Shown piece by piece: positions 9,782-16,960 of a DNA stretch of 64,000 bases. The stretch is from Helicobacter sp. 13S00477-4 (GTDB lineage Bacteria; Campylobacterota; Campylobacteria; Campylobacterales; Helicobacteraceae), in the NCBI RefSeq assembly GCF_002272785.1, contig NZ_MLAS01000005.1:1-64000 (forward strand), read 5' to 3'. How positions within the stretch are numbered: the first letter of the stretch is position 1; each line of letters begins with the position of its first letter. The position numbers and the translations under genes are program-made. The notes under the pieces were generated by a model, which saw only the letters and a list, made by a program, of their open reading frames with translations, did no database searches and was not told the DNA's origin.

Positions 9782-10108
9782 TTAAAATGCAAATGTGAGG
9801 CAACCAGCCCCATAAGTAACTGCACATAATGCTGTGCCACCAATAATTGTAGGAACTGCTACCCAAGGATTTTTGATCGTATCCCAAACACTGCTCCAAA
9901 ATCCAAAGCCTTGCGTTGATTGCATTTCATCATTATTGAGTAACATTGCATTCACATCAGAGCCAAAGATCATATTTTGGTCAGCTGTGTTTAATGTCGT
10001 TGTATGGCTGATGGATTGTCCCCCATTTGCTATTGAACTAGGTTGTCCATAAGCAAAATTAAAACTTATAATAAAAGCAATTATAGAAATCAAAATATTC
10101 TTTTTCAT
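9782..10108 (-). CDS. Sec-exported precursor with double-glycine-type leader and hydrophobic core (bacteriocin-like)
   Basis: 108 residues. Residues 1-21 are a signal peptide (cleavage likely after FNFAYG). Residues 57-68, LLNNDEMQSTQGF, fit the double-glycine leader spacing L(-12), E(-8), M(-7), T(-4), G(-2), but -1 is Phe rather than Gly/Ala/Ser. The remaining 40 residues are Trp-rich and then very hydrophobic (W71, W75, W82; IIGGTALCAVTYGAGC), with two cysteines (95 and 103) that could form a disulfide. This looks like a class II bacteriocin or membrane-active peptide exported by Sec and then matured by the nearby C39 peptidase. It has a good ribosome site (AAGGAG) and its own promoter region. 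I do not recognise a named family; it could instead be a structural or filament subunit. Confidence 0.7.
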   Translation of the reverse strand: MKKNILISIIAFIISFNFAYGQPSSIANGGQSISHTTTLNTADQNMIFGSDVNAMLLNNDEMQSTQGFGFWSSVWDTIKNPWVAVPTIIGGTALCAVTYGAGCLTFAF

Positions 10109-10139
10109 TGATTAATCTCCTTGAAAAATTAAAATTTTA

Positions 10140-10202
10140 ATGATAATTAATTGATGAATTATCATAATGAGAATTTATATTATTTTTTATAGATAGTCAA
10201 TA
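10140..10202 (-). promoter_or_regulatory. Promoter and palindromic operator of the precursor-peptide operon
   Basis: On the minus strand a TTGACT box near 10200 is followed after about 15-17 bases by TATAAATT (-10-like). Just downstream lies ATGATAATT (10140-10148) and its inverted copy AATTATCAT (10157-10165), a perfect 9-bp repeat with an 8-base spacer, and an adjoining ATAATGAGAATT. The sequence resembles Fur boxes (TGATAAT/ATTATCA units). Fur is encoded in this window at 23.3 kb. Iron control is therefore plausible but inferred. Confidence 0.45.
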
Positions 10203-10426
10203 AAATTAAATACAAAAATTATTAAATATCAAAATTATGTTACTTTTATATACATTTATAAAATATTTAGTTTGAAATAAATAGTTATATAAATTATTTT
10301 TTTCGGTTATTCTTTGGGTATTTTAGGAGGTGATTGGGATGAATGAAGTATTAAGCATTCAAGTCAAAAGATAAAATATTTTCTCATTAATAAATAAAAA
10401 TATATACAAATATAGGTAAGGGGGAT
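10203..10426. other. AT-rich intergenic stretch; one short ORF with an exceptional Shine-Dalgarno
   Basis: Together with 10109-10202 this is a 318-base gap. Apart from the promoter described for the precursor operon it holds AT-rich DNA with no recognisable RNA gene. On the plus strand at 10325-10334 there is AGGAGGTGAT, complementary to the 3' end of 16S rRNA, followed by ATG at 10339 and an 11-codon frame ending at 10374 (MNEVLSIQVKR). No gene follows on that strand. This may be a leader peptide, a gene remnant or chance. Confidence 0.3.
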
Positions 10427-11023
10427 TTATCCCCTAGAACCTTTAAAATCATGCTGGACAGTGATGGTGCCTTTGATATCACTTAAGATAGCACAAGCAC
10501 TCTCTGCTGCTGAGCCTAATGCACAGCCTACCATTGAGGTTACCCCTGATGCTATCCCTGCGACATAGATACCATCTTTGATGAGGTTCCTCTGAGTATG
10601 CTTGAGTTTGATTTTTCCGGGTTTGGTCATTAGGCTATGTGGCTCTGTGATATTGCCTAAACCTTGAATATCAAAAGCATTTGCTCCAGTAGCAAGCACG
10701 ATATAGTCCCCTTCAAAATCTCCTTTAGTTGTCTTGAGTTTGAAAGCACCTTTTGAGCCTGATATTTCTGTGGCTTTGGCTTGAATGTAGTTGACTTTTG
10801 TAAAAGATTCTATTTGTTTTTTGAACTGTTCAATGATCATTTCTCCTGTGGCTGCTTTTGGGAAAAATGGGACATTATAGATTTGGGCTTTGAAAATATC
10901 TCCATCCCCTTCATCAATAACACAAATAGCAAAATCTAAGTCTTTATTGATTGCTGAAGCAAGCGTTAATGCAGTATTCAAACCTCCTACACTGCCACCT
11001 ATGATAAGTATTTTTTTAGTCAT
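10427..11023 (-). CDS. Short FAD-dependent pyridine nucleotide-disulfide oxidoreductase-like protein
   Basis: About 198 residues from ATG 11023, chosen because AAGGAT lies 9 bases upstream; the frame is open further up to 11062. It begins with a dinucleotide-binding motif (ILIIGGSVGGLNTALTLA), has the ATGAN motif typical of thioredoxin-reductase-like flavoproteins in the middle, and ends with an FAD-contact region (GIYVAGIASG then SMVGCALGSAAESAC). It is much shorter than TrxR (about 310 aa) and lacks a recognisable NAD(P)H domain and a CxxC motif. It follows a TauE/SafE permease gene, from which it may be cotranscribed. The substrate is unknown; a role in sulfur or thiol redox is only a guess from the neighbour. 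Confidence 0.65.
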   Translation of the reverse strand: MTKKILIIGGSVGGLNTALTLASAINKDLDFAICVIDEGDGDIFKAQIYNVPFFPKAATGEMIIEQFKKQIESFTKVNYIQAKATEISGSKGAFKLKTTKGDFEGDYIVLATGANAFDIQGLGNITEPHSLMTKPGKIKLKHTQRNLIKDGIYVAGIASGVTSMVGCALGSAAESACAILSDIKGTITVQHDFKGSRG

Positions 11024-11051
11024 TTTTATATCCTTAGAAAATAAATTTTGG

Positions 11052-11834
11052 TTAGCCCGCAAACAGCTTGTAGGCTGTAACGAGCACAGAAAGCATATAA
11101 ATGCTTAAGAGTCCATTCCTATGGACTTTGGCACTGGCTTTTTGGATGAGCTTGATACCGATCCAAACTCCAATCATTGAAGCTATGCCTATATAAATTC
11201 CTATATGTAACACTTGTGCATCTATCACATTGGAATTGTGAAAAGATATGATCCCTGAAATGGAAGAAAATATAACAAAAAATAACCCCAAAGGCACAAC
11301 TTTTTTGGATTCATACCCTAAATAATACCCGAGTATCGGTACCATCAACAATCCACCACCAATGCCTAATGAAATGGCAAATATTCCAGTTATGATACCT
11401 GTTATGATAAGGATTAGACGTTGTTGAGATTTGGATTTTATAGGTGGGGTGAGGTTAGTGGAGCTTTGGATTTTGAAGGCATATTTGAGTAAAGAATAAA
11501 GAGTGATAAGCAAAAATAAAAATGTGAGTGTTTTTGAAGAAATACTATCAAGCAACATGCCACTAAAGCTTGCTCCTATAAGTCCCCCTATGCCTGCATA
11601 GATTCCATCTTCAATATTGAGGAGTCCTTTTTTATAGTTTATGATAGAGCCAAAGGTGGAAGAAAAAATCATTTGCATTACAGATACACCAATAGCATGA
11701 TGGATAGGCTGACCTAAAAAAAGCATTACAGGCACAATGATAGTACCCCCTCCCATCCCAAAAAACCCTGCAGCCACACCAGTTATCAGACCAATGATAA
11801 TATATGAGAAAATATCTAAGATTTCTAAACTCAT
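11052..11834 (-). CDS. TauE/SafE family sulfite/anion exporter-like permease
   Basis: Membrane protein of about 260 residues with roughly eight transmembrane segments in two homologous halves: GVAAGFFGMGGGTIIVPVML near the N-terminus and a matching SLGIGGGLLMVPIL in the second half, the hallmark repeat of TauE/SafE (DUF81) proteins. Family members export sulfite, sulfoacetate or other organic anions, but most are uncharacterised. The start at 11834 (MSLEILDIF) follows GAGGGA; an in-frame ATG lies 15 bases upstream. The FAD oxidoreductase follows closely, suggesting a two-gene unit. Confidence 0.85.
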   Translation of the reverse strand: MSLEILDIFSYIIIGLITGVAAGFFGMGGGTIIVPVMLFLGQPIHHAIGVSVMQMIFSSTFGSIINYKKGLLNIEDGIYAGIGGLIGASFSGMLLDSISSKTLTFLFLLITLYSLLKYAFKIQSSTNLTPPIKSKSQQRLILIITGIITGIFAISLGIGGGLLMVPILGYYLGYESKKVVPLGLFFVIFSSISGIISFHNSNVIDAQVLHIGIYIGIASMIGVWIGIKLIQKASAKVHRNGLLSIYMLSVLVTAYKLFAG

Positions 11835-11968
11835 TTTTTCCCTCATCACTAAATTTTTTTGTTATTATGCGATTTTTTTGTATAAAGTTATTTAAAAAAT
11901 TGATTTTTTATTTGATTGGGAATTGATTTTGCTTGATAAGTATTAAAATTGTCTTATTAAGGGATTGG

Positions 11969-12745
11969 ATGAATGTGAGTTATTGTAACCAATATATTCA
12001 GATTGAATTATTTGAAGGGAGTCGCTTTTTGTCAAAAGTTTTAGAATATGCCAATAAGCATTTTTCCCAACATTACCATCTTTCTTCCTCTCTTTTGATA
12101 CTTGATGATGGGGAGAAATTTAAAAAAGATTATTTGATAAATTGGGCTTATCATATTAGCCTACAAGGGATTAAATTAGACAAAGAAAATTTAGATGTTT
12201 TGTTGAGCCATAGTCATTTGCCAATGCGGATCAAAATCGTAAAAAGAAATGAAATACTCCAAAAAATAAAAATTTCTTTGTGTGCTGTTGGTTATGATAA
12301 AGTCGTTTTAAAAATGGATAAAACTAGTCGTGTTGCTAAGAGATATTTGAAAAGTGTGTTTGGGCAATATTGTGTTTTTGAGTCTGGAGATACTTTGTAT
12401 TTGAGTAGTGTTCAAGAGGATTTTTGGGAGATGATGATAGATATTATTGGATCTAAAGTCATTCATAATGTTGTGATTGATTTTGATTATGAAGGGTTTG
12501 GAACCTCGTTGACGCAAGAAGAATATTTGCTTAGGAAGTGTTATATGGAACTTTGTTGTGCTTTTGGTGATGATTTTGAAAGTGTGAAGAAGTCTTATTT
12601 GAAATTAGCTCGTCTTTATCATCCTGATAATGCCTATGGAGAAGATGAAAGCATTATTGCAAGTTATGAAGAACATTTTAGGAAAATCAATGAAGCTTAT
12701 GAGATCATCAAAAAATCACATAAAAATAATAAAAAGGTATCATAA
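11969..12745 (+). CDS. J-domain protein with an uncharacterised N-terminal region
   Basis: About 258 residues from ATG 11969, which has AAGGGA upstream (a TTG at 11933 would add 12 residues). The last 75 residues are a J domain: the helix-II-like stretch SVKKSYLKLARLY, the diagnostic HPD in YHPDN (about residue 218), then helix III with FRKINEAYEIIKKS. It should stimulate the ATPase of a DnaK-type chaperone. The first 180 residues are mixed alpha/beta without signal peptide or membrane segment, and I do not recognise them. There is no Gly/Phe or zinc region, so this is not DnaJ or CbpA. It precedes a small membrane ORF and nadK. Confidence 0.75.
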   Translation: MNVSYCNQYIQIELFEGSRFLSKVLEYANKHFSQHYHLSSSLLILDDGEKFKKDYLINWAYHISLQGIKLDKENLDVLLSHSHLPMRIKIVKRNEILQKIKISLCAVGYDKVVLKMDKTSRVAKRYLKSVFGQYCVFESGDTLYLSSVQEDFWEMMIDIIGSKVIHNVVIDFDYEGFGTSLTQEEYLLRKCYMELCCAFGDDFESVKKSYLKLARLYHPDNAYGEDESIIASYEEHFRKINEAYEIIKKSHKNNKKVS

Positions 12746-12753
12746 GGATTTGA

Positions 12754-12867
12754 ATGTATAAAGACAAAATTCTTTTTATAATCTTAAATTTTTTGATTGG
12801 AGTGATTGTCTATTTGATAGCATTTATAGCCGTGTATGGTTATATGAAATTTTATTCTTGTCTATAG
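12754..12867 (+). CDS. Small single-pass membrane protein, 37 aa
   Basis: ATG 12754 to TAG 12867 encodes a 37-residue peptide: a charged start (MYKDK), one long hydrophobic helix (ILNFLIGVIVYLIAFIAVYG) and a short tail (YMKFYSCL). A ribosome site (ATAAGGATT) lies 5-10 bases upstream, overlapping the end of the J-domain gene, and nadK follows 40 bases later. Hydrophobicity, ribosome site and position between cotranscribed genes support a real gene. No family or function is recognised. Confidence 0.55.
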   Translation: MYKDKILFIILNFLIGVIVYLIAFIAVYGYMKFYSCL

Positions 12868-12906
12868 TTTGATACAATAATAAGGCATAAAAATCAATCT
12901 TAAAGA

Positions 12907-13764
12907 ATGAAGATGAATCCATCTATATTAAAAGTAGGGACTCTTTTAAGACCATCTACCCCAACGCTTAAAGAGTCTTTTTTACAGATAAAAGAAGTAT
13001 TTGAAACTCAAGGTATTGAAGTTATGCTTGAGAGCATTAGTGCGGGGATGATTGGTTTTAGGGGGATGGATTTTGAATTGATGTGCCAAGAAGTTGATGC
13101 GTTGCTTTCTTTAGGTGGCGATGGGACATTGATTTCAGCATTGAGGCGAAGTTATGGGTATAAGATTCCAGCATTTGGTATCAATACAGGACATTTAGGT
13201 TTTTTGACTGCTATTGGACCTAGTGAGGCTAAGGAATTTGGATGCATGCTTACAAGCGGAAATTATGCTATTGATGAACATATGATGTTGGAAGGAATTA
13301 TCCAGACTGACAAGGGAGAAAAAAGATTTTATGTTTTGAATGAGGTATTGATTTCTAAAAAAAATATTTCAGGGATGCTCAAAATTTATGCCAAAATCGC
13401 AAAAGAGATTTTTAATGTTTATTATGTAGATTCTTTGATTGTAGGGACGCCTACAGGTTCTACAGCTTATAATATCAGTGCAGGTGGTGCAGTTGTTTAT
13501 CCATTTTGTAGGAACATATTACTCACACCCATTTCAGCACATTCTCTTACCCAACGCCCGATGGTTTTGAGTGATGAGTTTATGTTGGAATTCAGTGTGG
13601 AAGATGATTGCGTACTTGTTGTGGATGGTCAAGAGATTTTACAAATGCAAAAAAATGATATTTTGTTTATAAGTCCTGCTAGTTTGAGTGCAAAGCTTAT
13701 TCAAAAAAAATCAAGGAGTTATTTTAGAATCTTGAAAGAAAAATTCAAATGGGGTGAGGAATGA
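12907..13764 (+). CDS. nadK: NAD kinase
   Basis: Phosphorylates NAD to NADP in the cytoplasm. Diagnostic motifs are present: the GGDGT signature in LLSLGGDGTLISALRRS, GINTGHLGFLTAI, and the NAD-binding segment TPTGSTAYNISAGG followed by LTPISAHSLTQRPMVL. Length 285 aa is typical. Two in-frame starts, 12907 and 12913, are equally possible. The stop overlaps the start of recN by 4 bases. The order NAD kinase-recN-rqcH matches what I recall from H. pylori. Confidence 0.95.
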   Translation: MKMNPSILKVGTLLRPSTPTLKESFLQIKEVFETQGIEVMLESISAGMIGFRGMDFELMCQEVDALLSLGGDGTLISALRRSYGYKIPAFGINTGHLGFLTAIGPSEAKEFGCMLTSGNYAIDEHMMLEGIIQTDKGEKRFYVLNEVLISKKNISGMLKIYAKIAKEIFNVYYVDSLIVGTPTGSTAYNISAGGAVVYPFCRNILLTPISAHSLTQRPMVLSDEFMLEFSVEDDCVLVVDGQEILQMQKNDILFISPASLSAKLIQKKSRSYFRILKEKFKWGEE

Positions 13765-15311
13765 TCAATCGACTTATGGTTAAAAATTCTGTAGCATTTG
13801 GAGATGTAGAATTAGAGTTACAAAGTGGATTTAATGTTTTTAGTGGAGCTAGCGGGAGTGGTAAATCAGTATTTTTTGAATCCTTATTGGCTATATTTGG
13901 GATTAAAGAGAGTAATGCTGAAGTGATTGAAGCAGATTTAGATATTTGTTTGAAGGATTTTGGAATTGAACTTGATGAGTTTGGGCTTGATGATTTCGGG
14001 GATTCATTGGTTCTGAGTATTATCAAAAAGGAGAAAACAAGGTATTTTTTGAATCGTTATGCCAGCTCAAAAAAACGTTTGAGTGAACTGGTGAGTGGAT
14101 TTGGAAAACATATTTCTTCAAAAGGTGCGAGTGAACTTAAAGCTGAAAATCTTTTGCGGGTATTGGATGATTTTGTATCTCAAAAAAACACTTTGCATAA
14201 AACACTTTTAAGTGATCTATGTAATGAATTCGAATTGCTTTTAAAGGCAAGGATAAGATTAGATGAACTCCATGAACAAGAGAAAAATATCCAAAGCCTC
14301 AAAGAGCTTGCTGAATTTGAAATCCAAAAGATTTCTTCTATTGATCCCAAAGAAGCTGAATATGAGAAATTACTTGAACTAAAAAAAACACTATCAAAAA
14401 AAGAAAAGATTCAAGAAAGCGTTATGGATGCTATGCAGGCATTAGATACAATTCCTAAAATACAATATACTTTGAGTCTTTTGGGTAAAGAGAATATTGT
14501 ATTTAATGAAGCTGTATTTGAAGTAAAGGCGATTTTGGAAGATGAGCAAGCAAAACTTGAAGAGCTTGATGAAATCAATGCAGAAGAATTGCTTAATCGG
14601 ATTGCACAGCTTTCTGAACTCAATCGAAGGTATGGTAGTATAGCCGAAGCATTAGCTCATTTGGATATCCAAAGGCAGAAGCTTAAAGATTTTGAAAATC
14701 TAAGTTTTAATAAAGAACAAGTCATAAAAGAAATAAACATTTTAGAATTGAAATGTAATAAATTGGCAGATAGTATAGGAAAGAATCGTCAAGAAAATCT
14801 TAAAGATTTTGAAAATCAAATCAAATTAAGGTGTGAAGAGCTTTTGCTCAAAAATCCTAAGGTAAGTTTGCAATATTGCGACCTTAAAAGGACTGGGAAA
14901 GAATTTTTAGATTTGAGATTAGAGGAAACTCCAATTGAAGCTTTGAGTTCAGGGGAATATAATCGTTTAAGATTAGTAATGATGTGTTTGGATGCTAAGA
15001 TAAATCATTCTAAGGGTATTTTAGTTTTAGATGAAATTGATGCTAATTTGAGCGGTCAAGAGAGTGAAGGGGTTGCTAAAGTCCTTAAAACCCTTTCTAA
15101 GACTTATCAGATTTTTGCTATTTCCCATCAACCTCATATGCCTGCTTTGGCAGATTATCATTATTTGGTATCTAAAAAAGATGGTAAGAGTAAAGTGAAG
15201 CTTTTGGATAATCAAGGCAGGATTGAGGAAATGGCAAGGATGATAAGTGGAGCTGATATTACTAAGGAAGCTTTAGAGTTTGCTAAAAAACGGCTTGAAT
15301 ATAATCAATAA
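13761..15311 (+). CDS. recN: DNA repair protein RecN (SMC-like ATPase)
   Basis: An ABC/SMC-type ATPase of double-strand-break repair. The Walker A motif GASGSGKSVFFE is near residue 31. The central region (about 150-400) is coiled coil, rich in Lys, Glu and Leu. The C-terminal head has the ABC signature ALSSGEYNRLRLVMMCLDA, Walker B GILVLDEIDANLSG and a switch His in AISHQPHMPALA. Length 516 aa is slightly short compared with E. coli RecN (553), as usual in this group. It overlaps nadK by 4 bases. Confidence 0.95.
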   Translation: MINRLMVKNSVAFGDVELELQSGFNVFSGASGSGKSVFFESLLAIFGIKESNAEVIEADLDICLKDFGIELDEFGLDDFGDSLVLSIIKKEKTRYFLNRYASSKKRLSELVSGFGKHISSKGASELKAENLLRVLDDFVSQKNTLHKTLLSDLCNEFELLLKARIRLDELHEQEKNIQSLKELAEFEIQKISSIDPKEAEYEKLLELKKTLSKKEKIQESVMDAMQALDTIPKIQYTLSLLGKENIVFNEAVFEVKAILEDEQAKLEELDEINAEELLNRIAQLSELNRRYGSIAEALAHLDIQRQKLKDFENLSFNKEQVIKEINILELKCNKLADSIGKNRQENLKDFENQIKLRCEELLLKNPKVSLQYCDLKRTGKEFLDLRLEETPIEALSSGEYNRLRLVMMCLDAKINHSKGILVLDEIDANLSGQESEGVAKVLKTLSKTYQIFAISHQPHMPALADYHYLVSKKDGKSKVKLLDNQGRIEEMARMISGADITKEALEFAKKRLEYNQ

Positions 15312-15319
15312 GGATTATA

Positions 15320-16645
15320 ATGAAACTTTGGCTACTAAAAAATATCGCCAAGTTTTTTTCAAATCAAGGGATAATCCGTAGCCTTAAACGAATTGATGAT
15401 AATTTGTTCAAGCTTGAGTTTACTAAATATATTTTTTATTTGGATATGACTAAAGGGATGAGTAATATTTTTATCAATCATGATTTATTGCTCCCTATGA
15501 AAAAATATAATGCTCCTTTTGATGTTATGCTCTCCAAAATTGTCACTTATTCAAGGATTTTAGATTCTTGTGTAGATGGACAAAATAGGATTTTAAGATT
15601 ATTTTGTCAACACTCTGGGAGTTATAAGAATATACAATTTTGTATTCAATTTGAATTCACAGGTAGGCATACCAATGTCATTTTGCTTGATGATAAAAAT
15701 GTTGTTTTGGAAGCTTTGAGGCATATTAATAGAGATAGAAGTATCAGAGAAGTTCGTATTAATAAGATTTTAGAGCCTTTAGCACAGCCAGTTTTACATC
15801 TAAAGGATGACTTTGTCGAGCTTAGTATTGAAGCATTGCTTGAAGAGCTTAAAACAAATCATACCCAAAGCCATATATTAGAAGGTAAAAAACAAACCCT
15901 TATCGTTAAGATTTCAAAAAAGATTGAAAAACTTCAAAAAATGCTTGATGGATTGCCTAAAGAGCATGATCTTCAAAAGCAAGCTGATGAATTAGCTAAG
16001 AATGCAACTATTGTATTGGCGAATCTCAATTTTATTGAAAATTTTGTTAAAGAAGTTAGGTTAAAAGATTTTTTTGATAATGAAGTTAAAATCATTTTGC
16101 CTGAAGATTGTAGGACTCCTCAAGAAGGTTCAAATATTATGTTTTCTCAGTCCAAAAAACTTATAAAGAAGGCTAAAAATATTCATTTGCAAATCCAAAA
16201 TTTTGAAAGTAAAATTAATTTTTTACTCCAAGAAATTAACTATATTAAGACTGTAAAAAATTTGCAAGACCTTCTGATACTTGAACCTAAAAAGATGAAT
16301 AAAAAAAGTGCTTCAAAATATGAAGTTATTTTTATTGAAGGGATAAAAATCTCTATAGGGAGGAATAAAAGTGAAAATCAAGCTCTTTTGGAGGAAGCTA
16401 AAGCAGATGATATCTGGTTACATATCCGTGATATTCCTTCTTCTCATATGATAATTCATTGTGGTAAAAGTAAAGTTTATGATGAAGTATTGTATAAAGC
16501 AGGTCAAATTTTAGTAGGATTAAATTCTATTCAAATAGGTAACTTTAGTGTCGATTATACTAGAAGAAAGTTTGTAAAAATCATTGAAGGTTCCAATGTA
16601 ATTTATTCTAAATATCAAACTTTTCATTATAAAAAACCATTTTAA
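15320..16645 (+). CDS. rqcH: NFACT-family protein RqcH (ribosome-associated quality control)
   Basis: 441 residues with the NFACT layout: an N-terminal FpgNi-like domain (FYLDMTKGMSNIFINHDLLL; GRHTNVILLDDKNVVLEALR; an NRDRS motif near residue 137), a coiled-coil middle (about 185-320) and a C-terminal NFACT-R domain (KADDIWLHIRDIPSSHMII). RqcH recruits tRNA-Ala to obstructed 50S subunits and adds alanine tails that mark stalled peptides for degradation. Older annotation as a fibronectin-binding protein reflects the family name only. It sits 8 bases after recN. The cofactor RqcP is encoded at 5784. Confidence 0.9.
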   Translation: MKLWLLKNIAKFFSNQGIIRSLKRIDDNLFKLEFTKYIFYLDMTKGMSNIFINHDLLLPMKKYNAPFDVMLSKIVTYSRILDSCVDGQNRILRLFCQHSGSYKNIQFCIQFEFTGRHTNVILLDDKNVVLEALRHINRDRSIREVRINKILEPLAQPVLHLKDDFVELSIEALLEELKTNHTQSHILEGKKQTLIVKISKKIEKLQKMLDGLPKEHDLQKQADELAKNATIVLANLNFIENFVKEVRLKDFFDNEVKIILPEDCRTPQEGSNIMFSQSKKLIKKAKNIHLQIQNFESKINFLLQEINYIKTVKNLQDLLILEPKKMNKKSASKYEVIFIEGIKISIGRNKSENQALLEEAKADDIWLHIRDIPSSHMIIHCGKSKVYDEVLYKAGQILVGLNSIQIGNFSVDYTRRKFVKIIEGSNVIYSKYQTFHYKKPF

Positions 16646-16654
16646 GGATCAATA

Positions 16655-16960
16655 ATGGCAATTTCACCTATTGGCAATATAACTTATATAAATCAAAATT
16701 CTCAAATCAATTCAATCCAGCAGGCAAATACTTTGTCTCGTGTTGATATGGTTGATATTATCAATAAAGAGTTTGAAGATAAATTAAAAGATATTGAAGA
16801 AACTCGTCCTGCAGAAGGAACACAATCTCTTCACCCTGATTCTAAGGGTAATGGATCTTTTAATGAAGATAATGCAGATCAAGAAAAAGATAATTCAAAA
16901 AGCCAAGAATCAATCACAAATAATTCAAAAAGCCATCATATTTTAGATATTAAAGTTTAG
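16655..16960 (+). CDS. Hypothetical protein, Asn/Gln/Ser-rich, 101 aa
   Basis: 101 residues starting MAISPIGNITYINQNSQ, 9 bases after rqcH behind an AAGGATCA ribosome site. The N-terminal third could be structured (VDMVDIINKEFEDKLKDIE); the rest is polar, acidic and low-complexity (NEDNADQEKDNSKSQES), ending HHILDIKV. There is no signal peptide or membrane segment. It overlaps the 3' end of the convergent carA gene by 4 bases. I do not recognise a family. Confidence 0.7.
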   Translation: MAISPIGNITYINQNSQINSIQQANTLSRVDMVDIINKEFEDKLKDIEETRPAEGTQSLHPDSKGNGSFNEDNADQEKDNSKSQESITNNSKSHHILDIKV

